Shown here: positions 57,526-64,000 of the stretch, one piece after another
Layout: each line of letters starts with the position of its first letter
Numbering within the stretch: position 1 is the first letter of the stretch
NCBI RefSeq assembly: GCF_005877885.1
Contig: NZ_VCHY01000019.1
Span: 61,740 to 125,739 of the forward strand
Source of the DNA: Labilibacter sediminis
GTDB taxonomy: Bacteria > Bacteroidota > Bacteroidia > Bacteroidales > Marinilabiliaceae
Direction of reading: 5' to 3'
DNA length: 64,000 nucleotides
The notes under the pieces: generated by a model
The model's input: the letters and a program-made list of their open reading frames with translations, nothing else
Database searches by the model: none
What the model was told of the DNA's origin: nothing
Made by a program: the position numbers and the translations under genes

Positions 57526-57548
57526 CATTTATTTAGATACGATTAATG

Positions 57549-57621
57549 TTTCACGCAGATCCCCGCAGATCCCCGCAGAGGGTCAATTTTCGTTTTTTTC
57601 TGCGTTTATCTGCGTGAGACT
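57549..57621. repeat. cacgcagat / ctgcgtgaga palindromic repeat
   Basis: TTTCACGCAGATCCCCGCAGA on one side and TCTGCGTTTATCTGCGTGAG on the other can form a long hairpin. It lies downstream of paralog 3 and may act as a terminator; T residues lie in the loop rather than after the stem. Confidence 0.65.
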
Positions 57622-57707
57622 TTCACTTACACCACACTCGTGATATACTAGAAAGAAAACGGAGGAGCAATACTCCCTACACCTAATTATGGTAAGAAGG
57701 TCGTTTA

Positions 57708-57763
57708 GGAGTATTACCTGGTCTTTTATGGATGAAAAATGAAATGGAGAGCAAATATCTTTG
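57708..57763 (+). promoter_or_regulatory. candidate AraC-controlled promoter of DUF1254 paralog 4
   Basis: GGAG at 57708-57711, then exactly 44 nt, then TATCTTTG (57756-57763), a Bacteroidota -7 box; the ATG is 40 nt downstream. The region before the box (GGATGAAAAATGAAATGGAG) also resembles the one before the promoter at 63.7 kb. Confidence 0.6.
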
Positions 57764-57802
57764 TAATGTGTAAATATTTCTAACAATAAAACATTGATAA
57801 CT

Positions 57803-59287
57803 ATGAAAAGAATAGTGATAGCAATAAGTCTTGTTTCAGCTGTTTGCCTGTATAGCTGTCTTCAAGCACCGGCATCGGAAACAAAAAATAAAGATCCCCG
57901 GAAAGTACAAACCCGAATCGGGGAATTGGAATTCTCTCATGCCTTTGAGCATGGCTTCCCAACGGAAGAAACCGTTCAAAAGCTTTATGACGAAATGGAT
58001 TTTCAACGGGCTTGTCAGGCTTACCTGTGGGGACTACCTTTTGTATCGCTTGCTGAGTGGCAAAAGGAACATGAAGAGGTTTTTGGTGCGAATGATGGAG
58101 ATTTTGTTATTTACACTTCATATAAGGATAAGTTGGGTATATTAACAGCCAATGCCACTACGCCCTATGTCTTTTCTTTTGTGAACCTGGCCAATACAGG
58201 TCCAATGGTTTTAGAACTTCAACCGGGATTAAATGCCAGCGGTATATCAAACTTATGGCAAAGAAATATATCCGATGTTGGCGCCTTTGGGCCAGATCAG
58301 TGCAAAGGAGGTAAGTATCTGATTTTACCTCCGGGAAGCCAGATGCCTGATGTAGAAGGCTATTTTATGGTTCGCCCGCCTTCTTTGAATATTGGATTAG
58401 GATTCAGGGCATTGATGCCGGAAAAAGAAAAGGGGATAGCCTGGATTAAAAGTCTTCAACTTTACCCATATGATCAAAAAGACAATAAATCAGAATCCCG
58501 TTTCATCGAAGCCGAAGGAAGAGACTGGAGCCACGCTCAACCAAGAGGTATGGCCTACTGGGAGCGATTGGCTGATATTATCAACAATGAAATAGTACAG
58601 GAACATGACCGGGTGATGATGGCCATGCTGAAACCTTTAGGTATTGAAAAGGGAAAGCCTTTTAATCCGGATGAACGTCAAATAAGACTATTAACAGAAG
58701 CGGCACAGGTTGGGGAAGCCATGGCGAAAGCAACCACTTTTGAAAAAAGGTTTGAGGATGTCTATTACAATGAGAATACGCACTGGAAGTATCCGATGGT
58801 ATGGCATTGGACACACGAAACTGAGTTTTACCATCAATTGGATGAAATGGCTTCTTATACTTACGAGGCTATAGGAACCAATGAAGCGATGTCTACTCAG
58901 ATACCAGGCATTGGTCAGGCCTATTTAGGAGCTTATAAGGACAGTGAGGGCAGATGGTTGGATGGAAGTAATAGTTACAAATTGCACATCCCGCCTAATC
59001 CACCGGCAAAACAGTTTTGGTCATTAACACTTTATGATGTAGATACTCGCTGTTTAATTAAAAACGAGCAACAAATTGCAGATAAGTCATCAAGGATGGA
59101 TTTAATCACCAATGATGATGGTTCAGTGGATCTCTACTTCGGACCGGAAGCACAGGAAGGGATGGAGAAAAACTGGATTCCAACCACACCCAATCAGGGC
59201 TTCTTTGCTTACCTGCGTTTATATGCTCCGCTGGAACCATATTTCGAAAGAACCTGGGCATTGCCGGATATTGAGAAGATAAATTAG
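57803..59287 (+). CDS. DUF1254/DUF1214 lipoprotein (paralog 4)
   Basis: Lipoprotein of 494 aa starting at the ATG at 57803, with lipobox LYSC; a TTG three codons upstream is not needed. DUF1254: FQRACQAYLWGLPFVSLAEWQ, ATTPYVFSFVNLANTGPMVLELQPG, GKYLILPPGSQMPDVEGY. DUF1214: KQFWSLTLYDVDTRCLIKNEQQIADKSSRMD, DLYFGPEAQEGMEKNWIPTTPNQGFFAYLRLYAPLEPYFERTW. It is transcribed from its own promoter (57708-57763) and followed by a cctgacagg hairpin. It is closest to paralogs 3 and 5. Confidence 0.87.
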   Translation: MKRIVIAISLVSAVCLYSCLQAPASETKNKDPRKVQTRIGELEFSHAFEHGFPTEETVQKLYDEMDFQRACQAYLWGLPFVSLAEWQKEHEEVFGANDGDFVIYTSYKDKLGILTANATTPYVFSFVNLANTGPMVLELQPGLNASGISNLWQRNISDVGAFGPDQCKGGKYLILPPGSQMPDVEGYFMVRPPSLNIGLGFRALMPEKEKGIAWIKSLQLYPYDQKDNKSESRFIEAEGRDWSHAQPRGMAYWERLADIINNEIVQEHDRVMMAMLKPLGIEKGKPFNPDERQIRLLTEAAQVGEAMAKATTFEKRFEDVYYNENTHWKYPMVWHWTHETEFYHQLDEMASYTYEAIGTNEAMSTQIPGIGQAYLGAYKDSEGRWLDGSNSYKLHIPPNPPAKQFWSLTLYDVDTRCLIKNEQQIADKSSRMDLITNDDGSVDLYFGPEAQEGMEKNWIPTTPNQGFFAYLRLYAPLEPYFERTWALPDIEKIN

Positions 59288-59302
59288 TGACAATCATTCT
59301 TA

Positions 59303-59334
59303 AAACCTGACAGGTGTCTTCTCCTGTCAGGTTT
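59303..59334. repeat. cctgacagg hairpin after paralog 4
   Basis: AAACCTGACAGG / CCTGTCAGGTTT form a 12-bp stem, with a short T run on the plus side. The same motif recurs after paralog 5 and, as one half, at 53640. Confidence 0.65.
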
Positions 59335-59346
59335 AAGTGATAATTG

Positions 59347-59415
59347 TTTCACGCTGATTCTCGCAAATAATATGGAGAGTTTTTCTCTGCGTTCATCTGC
59401 GTTATCTGCGTGAGA
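59347..59415. repeat. cacgctgat / ctgcgtgaga palindromic repeat
   Basis: TTTCACGCTGATTCTCGCA with CTGCGTTATCTGCGTGAGA. It belongs to the same family as 57549-57621 and lies upstream of the helical protein gene. Confidence 0.6.
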
Positions 59416-59480
59416 TTTACTTTGACATCTGCACGCAATATTTTTCATTAACAAATAATCTAATTTAAATCTTTAAAAAA

Positions 59481-59948
59481 ATGAAATACTTAACATTACT
59501 AATTACAGGATTATTGATCACCACTTTTACCTATGCACAATCTTTTAAAGAAGAAGTAGATCTGTTACAAGCCGCCTTTGGGATGGAAAAGAAAGTCATC
59601 GTTGATCAATTTGTACATCCGGATGAGGCGCAGCAAGATGCGTTTTGGAAAGTGTATGATGAATATGAAACCAAGCGAAAAGATTTTGGAAAGAAACGTC
59701 TGGATCTGTTGGTTAATTATTCTGAAATATGGGAGAATATGAGCGATGCTCAGGCAGATTCTTTTATGAAAGAGTTGCTGAAGCTTAAATCATCCACTGA
59801 TCGCTTACTGGTCAGCTATTTTAAAAAAGTAAAAAAAGTGACTTCACCAAAAGTGGCTACCCAATTTTTTCAGATTGAGTCTTATATCTTAACGACTGTC
59901 CGTTTTCAACTTCAGGAAAGTGTGCCTTTCGTTCACCAGGGTAGTTAG
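59481..59948 (+). CDS. small periplasmic helical protein, Spy/CpxP-like
   Basis: Exported protein of 155 aa with a signal peptide ending near FTYAQS. The mature part is all helical and rich in K, E and Q: VHPDEAQQDAFWKVYDEYETKRKDFGKKRLDLLVNY, which resembles the LTPEQ-type helices of Spy/CpxP chaperones. MSDAQADSFMKELLKLKSSTDRLLVSYFKKV is the second half. It may bind and protect envelope proteins. It has its own start after a non-coding gap, so co-expression with the DUF1254 genes is inferred from location only. Confidence 0.6.
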   Translation: MKYLTLLITGLLITTFTYAQSFKEEVDLLQAAFGMEKKVIVDQFVHPDEAQQDAFWKVYDEYETKRKDFGKKRLDLLVNYSEIWENMSDAQADSFMKELLKLKSSTDRLLVSYFKKVKKVTSPKVATQFFQIESYILTTVRFQLQESVPFVHQGS

Positions 59949-59970
59949 ATATTGGATTTGAGTTTTTTTG

Positions 59971-60058
59971 TTTCACGCAGATCTCTTTGATTACCGCAGA
60001 AGATGAGGTTTGTGTTTTCCTCTGCGTTTATCTGCGAAATCTGCGTGAGACATTTTTC
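59971..60058. repeat. cacgcagat / ctgcgtgaga palindromic repeat
   Basis: TTTCACGCAGAT, CCGCAGAAGA, then TCTGCGTTTATCTGCG and AATCTGCGTGAGA. This is the longest copy of the family, ending in T residues after the last arm. It sits after the helical protein gene. Confidence 0.65.
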
Positions 60059-60083
60059 TACGTTATCTGCATGCAATATTTAA

Positions 60084-60568
60084 AAAGTAAAAAAAGACCC
60101 GAGAGCAGGTCAATACTACCCGAGAAGTGAAAGAATTTGCCAGGGGGCAGATTAATAATGCCCGGGAAGTTGAAAAAACAGGCGAGAAATAGTAAAACTT
60201 GCCCGCAAAGAAGAAGAAATGACCGGAGAGCAGGCCGATATTATTCGAGAAGTTAAAGAATTTGCACGAGGGTAGGTAAATATTACCCGAGAAGTCAAAT
60301 GATTTACCAAAGGGTTGGTTAATATTGTCCGAGAAGTAAAAAAAAACAGGCGAGAAGATAAATATTTTACTCGTTAAGATTAAGAAATGACCGGAGAGCA
60401 GTGCAAAACTGCCCGAGAAGTCAAAGAATTTATCCGAGGGTAGGTAAATATTACCCGAGAAGTCAAAGAATTTACCAGAGGGTTGGTCAATATTGCCCGA
60501 GAAGTCAAAAAAAATAGAGGAGACGGGGTACAACTTGCCCGGGAAGTAGAAAAAATGACCGGAGAGAT
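60084..60568. repeat. degenerate 42-bp tandem repeat array
   Basis: Units such as CCCGAGAAGTCAAAGAATTT recur with a 42-bp period, with longer blocks (about 168 bp) repeated at a higher order. On the plus strand the 42-bp unit translates to a 14-residue amphipathic pattern (AREVKEFTRGLVNI), but in-frame TAG and TGA codons and frame changes break it, including the same TAG in two units. The minus strand has a long open frame that reads FDFSGNIYLPS units. It has no start signal or export signal I trust, so it is annotated as a repeat, not a gene. Confidence 0.75.
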
Positions 60569-60569
60569 G

Positions 60570-60745
60570 GTTAAACCCGCATTATATATTAGAACTTCGT
60601 CATGAACATTGAAAGCACGATAAAACAAGGCTTTACTGAAATGAGGCATAGCATCGTTCTGGTGAGTTGAAGTGAAGCAACAAAGTGTCTTGTTTTGAAG
60701 TGATTTCAATGTGTAATAGATTTTCTAATGCATAAAGCGGGTTAA
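60570..60745 (+). repeat. ~175-bp TTAA-bounded inverted-repeat element, copy 3
   Basis: Begins TTAAACCCGC and ends GCGGGTTAA. It is almost identical to copy 2 (five substitutions in about 168 bases). It is in the same orientation as copies 1 and 2. It lies directly after the tandem repeat array, 13.3 kb from copy 2. Confidence 0.85.
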
Positions 60746-60869
60746 ATCTTCCGAGGGATAGAAGAATAAAGGGTTTTGGTGGTTAAAGATGCTTCAGATG
60801 TGACATCATTACAAGGGTTGCCATCTGATATATGATAATGATTAGCACGAAATATGAATTGACCCCTTG

Positions 60870-60925
60870 GGAGCAGCGAACGGTTGTTTAAGGATAAATA
60901 GAATCAGTAATTGCAGATATTTTTG
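60870..60925 (+). promoter_or_regulatory. candidate AraC-controlled promoter of DUF1254 paralog 5
   Basis: GGAG at 60870-60873 within TTGACCCCTTGGGAGCA, exactly 44 nt before TATTTTTG (60918-60925). The ATG follows 45 nt later. The TTGAyCCyTTGGGAGCA sequence also occurs at the 63.7-kb promoter. Confidence 0.65.
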
Positions 60926-60969
60926 CAAGGTAGAGTAAAAAGAAATCCTAACATATAAAATTAAGAGTC

Positions 60970-62433
60970 ATGAAGGAAAAAGTATTAAAGGTTTCAACAA
61001 TATGGCTGGCACTTGTTATTATGCTGGCAAGTTGTGGACAAGAAAAAAAATCAGAGTGCTGTTCTAAATCAGACTTAGCCACCGCACCTGAATTCTACGA
61101 AAATGGTTACCTGACAGAGGCGTCAGTTGAAGGTTTGCGTAAAGCACAAATGGAAATTAAAGCCATATCAGCCTATGAATTTGCTTTGCCCATCGCCGGT
61201 ATCCAAAAGTGGCATCGGGGTTTTCTGGAAGATGGAGAGCATGGCGATTGGGTATTGTATGATAACCTGGCCCAGAAATTACCTATTCTGACTTCCAATC
61301 AAACCACACCTTACACGGTTACTTATGTGGATTTATCAGTTTCGTCTTATTACGTGGAGATACCAGCCGGGCGTATTGGTGGTTTGGTATTAGATCTGTA
61401 TCAACGTCCACAAGCTGATTTAGGGGTCATGGGACCGGATGCCGGAAAAGGTGGAAAATACTTGTTGGTTGGTCCCGGTCAGGATGAACCTAAAGGACAC
61501 GATGCAAAGTGGGTGATTCATTCGCCCTGCAACCTGGTATTCCTTGGGACGCGCATCATTGGTTACGATGAAGCCACAACCGATCAATTACGCCGTCAGC
61601 ATTTTGTCTATAAAGTGGGTGCTGATAAGAGTGAACAAAAATTCATTGCGGCTTCGGAAACTCCTAATTGGAACGGTGCTCAATCCACAGGCTTGCAATT
61701 TTGGAAAGATGTGTACGATGTACTGAAGAATGAACCGGTGGAAGAGATGAACCGCATTATCTTAACCCAGTTGCGTGATTTGGGTATCACCAAAAGTGGT
61801 GGATTTAATCCCAATGAGGAGCAAAAAGCCATTTTAACCCGGGCAGCTGTAAAAGGGGATGCCATGGCTATGGTGAATACCTTCTCCAAGAAGTCCTACA
61901 AAAGTCGTCACTGGCCCGATGGTAACTGGCGGTATATATTGAACCAAACCCGTTTGGATTTGATGCATGAGGACTATTATGAAATCAAAGAGATGGCCTC
62001 TTTTGCGTACGAAGCCATTACCACTTCCAAAGCCATGGTAATGCCTATCGTGGGTGATGGATCCAAATATCTGGGTGCCTACGTGGATGATCAGGAAGAG
62101 TGGCTGGATGGCTCGAATACTTACGAGATATTGATTCCCGCCAATGCTCCTGTGAAAGACTTTTGGTCCATTGCCGTGTATAATAATAAAACACGCACTT
62201 TAATTGACAATCAGCAAGGCAATGCCATTGTGAATAATAAGGGCGAGATGAAAGTGGAAGCAGATGGTTCGGTGAAAGTGTTTGTGAGTCCCGAGGCACC
62301 TGCCGGTTATGAAAACAACTGGGTGCAGTCTAATGTGAGTGAGGGATTCTTCATCTACTTCCGTTTGTATGGACCATTGGAGTCCTATTACGACAAGTCG
62401 TGGAAGATGCCGGATATTAAACGGGTGAAGTAG
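60970..62433 (+). CDS. DUF1254/DUF1214 lipoprotein (paralog 5)
   Basis: Lipoprotein of 487 aa with lipobox MLASC and a second Cys-rich start (KKSECCSKS). DUF1254: AYEFALPIAGIQKWHRGF, NQTTPYTVTYVDLSVSSYYVEIPAG, GKYLLVGPGQDEPKGHD. DUF1214: VKDFWSIAVYNNKTRTLIDNQQG, KVFVSPEAPAGYENNWVQSNVSEGFFIYFRLYGPLESYYDKSW. It is transcribed from 60870-60925 and ended by the cctgacagg hairpin at 62452-62484. The gene is convergent with the AraC gene. In architecture it matches paralogs 3 and 4. Confidence 0.88.
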   Translation: MKEKVLKVSTIWLALVIMLASCGQEKKSECCSKSDLATAPEFYENGYLTEASVEGLRKAQMEIKAISAYEFALPIAGIQKWHRGFLEDGEHGDWVLYDNLAQKLPILTSNQTTPYTVTYVDLSVSSYYVEIPAGRIGGLVLDLYQRPQADLGVMGPDAGKGGKYLLVGPGQDEPKGHDAKWVIHSPCNLVFLGTRIIGYDEATTDQLRRQHFVYKVGADKSEQKFIAASETPNWNGAQSTGLQFWKDVYDVLKNEPVEEMNRIILTQLRDLGITKSGGFNPNEEQKAILTRAAVKGDAMAMVNTFSKKSYKSRHWPDGNWRYILNQTRLDLMHEDYYEIKEMASFAYEAITTSKAMVMPIVGDGSKYLGAYVDDQEEWLDGSNTYEILIPANAPVKDFWSIAVYNNKTRTLIDNQQGNAIVNNKGEMKVEADGSVKVFVSPEAPAGYENNWVQSNVSEGFFIYFRLYGPLESYYDKSWKMPDIKRVK

Positions 62434-62451
62434 TAATATAAAGTGATTTAG

Positions 62452-62484
62452 ACCTGACAGGATTTACAACCTGTCAGGTTTTTG
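62452..62484 (+). terminator. cctgacagg terminator after paralog 5
   Basis: Stem ACCTGACAGG / CCTGTCAGGT (62452-62461 with 62470-62479) followed by T residues. Confidence 0.75.
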
Positions 62485-62667
62485 TTTCAGGCTGATCCAG
62501 AAAATAGTAACTGAATAATACATACCTGAAAGAATTTCGAATCACAAGAGGTAATAAGTAATTAAGAACTGAACTTTAAACTAGGTAATTTGCCTCAGTG
62601 TATTTCAGTGTTTCCTTTGTGAATCTCTGTGTTACAATTCCCTCTAAGTATATCTCCCTACAAAAAA

Positions 62668-63666
62668 CTAAACAACATCCGCCAACTTAATCACCTCCTT
62701 CGGCGAGATCCCCTTCACCTTTTTAAACATCTCAGCAAACTTAGAGAGGTTCTGATACCCCAGGTCATATCCCACTTCAGTCACCGAGTATTGTCCCGAT
62801 TTCAGACGCCGGAAAGCCTCATCCATTTTGGCCAGTGCATAGAATTGATAGATAGTGGTATCAAAAAGTTGTTTGAAGTCGCGTTTTAGTTTAGAGGCAC
62901 TTACCCCAAATTCGTTGGCCAAATCTTCAATGGTAATTTTCTGGTCGAAGCAACGGGTTAATTTCTTCTTAACGGCATTTAATCGTTTAAAATCTTCTAC
63001 ATGCAATCCATTCAATGACTTGTTGGCGATTAAATCTTTCAGGATGGTCATGAGGTTGGTGAAGATTTCAATGCCGCGCGCTATCATCATGGGTTTTTGC
63101 CCGGAAGTAAGCTCCCTGTATTGAAACAGGTCATTTAACAGCCGATCCAACTCGGGAGGGAGAGCGACATGGTATGCAATTTCCTGGTCATGGCCGAATA
63201 ATTCAATCATTACCTTTTGAGCGTCGGTGAGAATATTTTTAAGCTCTGGAATGCGAAGTTTAAATCCTACCCATTTGAGGTTCACATTTGCCGGGAATTC
63301 GGCTTTGATGGGAAATTGACCGTCATATAAAAAAATCCCTTTGGCACTTCCGGCTTCCATCTGTTTGAGTTCTTCATTATAAGCCTGGGTGTAGTGGCCT
63401 TCCATGATGAGGTTGATGTGTATTAAATCCGGGTCATTATCCGGGGTTCGTTCAAATACAATGGGTTTATAGCATTCACTTTCATTAATAATCATCTCCA
63501 ACTCGCCCATAATGTCATAGCTGGACATTTTTACACGAAAAGGTCCTTGATCAAGTAGATAGTAATTCTCATGAGTAGCACCGCCAAAACTCTTCTTCAG
63601 GATTTCAAAATAGTTCTGTGCGGTTCCCTCTTGCAAATGAACGTGGATAGTGTTGGTGTCAGCCAT
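62668..63666 (-). CDS. AraC family transcriptional regulator
   Basis: Regulator of 332 aa. The C-terminal ~100 residues hold the two AraC helix-turn-helix units: ITIEDLANEFGVSASKLKRDFKQLFDTTIYQF, then YSVTEVGYDLGYQNLSKFAEMFKKVKGISPKEV. The N-terminal domain (residues 1-200) has a cupin-like beta region, including INLIMEGHYTQAYNEELKQMEAGSAKGIFLYDGQFPIKAE, suited to ligand sensing. The gene points away from the 53-aa lipoprotein; their shared 167-bp region holds the GGAG-44-box promoter. It is the obvious candidate to control the three matching promoters in the island. Confidence 0.93.
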   Translation of the reverse strand: MADTNTIHVHLQEGTAQNYFEILKKSFGGATHENYYLLDQGPFRVKMSSYDIMGELEMIINESECYKPIVFERTPDNDPDLIHINLIMEGHYTQAYNEELKQMEAGSAKGIFLYDGQFPIKAEFPANVNLKWVGFKLRIPELKNILTDAQKVMIELFGHDQEIAYHVALPPELDRLLNDLFQYRELTSGQKPMMIARGIEIFTNLMTILKDLIANKSLNGLHVEDFKRLNAVKKKLTRCFDQKITIEDLANEFGVSASKLKRDFKQLFDTTIYQFYALAKMDEAFRRLKSGQYSVTEVGYDLGYQNLSKFAEMFKKVKGISPKEVIKLADVV

Positions 63667-63681
63667 GGTTAAGCATTTTGG

Positions 63682-63700
63682 TTATTGGCCAATAAAGATA
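63682..63700 (-). promoter_or_regulatory. palindrome and -7-like box in front of the araC-type gene
   Basis: TTATTGGCCAATAA (63682-63695) is a perfect 14-bp palindrome. On the minus strand TATCTTTA (63693-63700) is one base off TAnnTTTG and overlaps it. It could be the AraC promoter with an operator. Confidence 0.4.
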
Positions 63701-63735
63701 GTGAAAAATGAAAATATATACGGTTTGATCCTTTG

Positions 63736-63791
63736 GGAGCACTGGTTGACCTAAAAGGGATTAAAAATCGTATGGAAACCAAGCATCTTTG
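63736..63791 (+). promoter_or_regulatory. candidate AraC-controlled promoter of the small lipoprotein
   Basis: GGAG at 63736-63739 (in TTTGGGAGCAC), then 44 nt, then CATCTTTG (63784-63791), one base off the -7 consensus, with the same GTAATGT after it as at 57.76 kb. The ATG is 43 nt downstream. Confidence 0.6.
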
Positions 63792-63833
63792 TAATGTAAT
63801 TAAAAACAAACAATAACAATAAAATTTTGAGTC

Positions 63834-63995
63834 ATGAAAAAGTTAACAGGATTATTAGTAGCAGGATTATTTGTATTAGGATTAAGTTTTACCTCTTGTA
63901 GTAATGATGATGCTTATATTCCACCAAGTGAAGATACACCTCAAATAGAAAATCCAATTTATCTGCCACCTCCAGCCTTACCGGATGCAAATTAA
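63834..63995 (+). CDS. 53-aa lipoprotein
   Basis: A short gene with ATG at 63834 and TAA at 63993-63995. The signal sequence is MKKLTGLLVAGLFVLGLSF with lipobox TSC, so Cys22 would be lipidated. The mature 32 residues are acidic and proline-rich (DDAYIPPSEDTPQ, YLPPPALPDAN) without a fold I recognise. It is divergent from the AraC gene and shares its upstream promoter arrangement with paralogs 4 and 5. It could be the first gene of a further operon past the window. Confidence 0.7.
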   Translation: MKKLTGLLVAGLFVLGLSFTSCSNDDAYIPPSEDTPQIENPIYLPPPALPDAN

Positions 63996-64000
63996 ATGTC

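Noticed and set aside
60063..60533. 156-codon minus-strand ORF with FDFSGNIYLPS repeats
   Set aside because: The frame stays open because the 42-bp unit lacks minus-strand stops; there is no start context, export signal or neighbour to support a gene.
60084..60568. CRISPR array
   Set aside because: Units are degenerate and contiguous at 42 bp with no unique spacers and no cas genes nearby.
47102..60745. Composite transposon with the two ~175-bp elements as ends
   Set aside because: The elements encode nothing and no transposase is seen inside or beside the bracketed region; they may be independent insertions.

Overview
The window looks like chromosome of a Bacteroidota bacterium, most plausibly a marine or sediment member of Marinilabiliales or a relative (inference). 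The DNA is AT-rich. Start codons are mostly not preceded by Shine-Dalgarno sequences. Many genes carry the Bacteroidota promoter box TAnnTTTG, often with an upstream TTTG. Gene content fits: Wza/Wzc-type export proteins, LytTR regulator, rubrerythrin, TrhO, DUF2807 remnant, DUF6599, DUF4861, TRAP transport and a sulfatase.

Region 1 (1-31.5 kb) is mostly housekeeping: a partial membrane histidine kinase, DEAD-box helicase, ROK sugar kinase, uvrB, a beta-barrel protein, an acyl-CoA ligase-like enzyme, a TPR protein, rubrerythrin, a CbiK-like chelatase, an orphan wza/wzc pair, sbcDC, trhO, an HU protein, a TrmH-type methyltransferase, a LytTR regulator, a PiT phosphate transporter, a LysE exporter, an SDR enzyme, and a DUF6599 / Tat-exported Fe-S aldo-keto reductase pair. 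A decayed DUF2807 fragment lies at 12.2-12.4 kb.

Region 2 (31.7-46.1 kb) is a hexuronate catabolic locus with two divergent arms. The minus arm encodes uxaC, kdgK, eda, a mannonate/fructuronate oxidoreductase, uxuA, TRAP dctPQM and a LacI regulator. The plus arm encodes a second LacI regulator, kduI, kduD and a DUF4861 lipoprotein. Together they would import uronates and convert glucuronate and unsaturated-uronate products to 2-keto-3-deoxygluconate, then to pyruvate and glyceraldehyde 3-phosphate. Four near-identical palindromes (core CAAACGATTG) sit on the promoters of both arms and define a likely LacI regulon.

Region 3 (46-64 kb) is an accessory island: five DUF1254/DUF1214-type exported proteins, a sulfatase, an HxxxDG acyltransferase-like protein, an Omp85-type barrel, a second barrel protein, a small periplasmic helical protein, an AraC regulator and a 53-residue lipoprotein. 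Three of its promoters share GGAG exactly 44 nt upstream of the -7 box, suggesting a common AraC-controlled regulon. The island is rich in repeats. Two almost identical ~175-bp TTAA-bounded inverted-repeat elements bracket 47.3-60.6 kb, and a third, divergent copy lies at 21.2 kb. Cacgcagat-type palindromes, cctgacagg hairpins and a degenerate 42-bp tandem repeat are also present. The function of the DUF1254 cluster is unknown; it is the best candidate here for an undescribed system.
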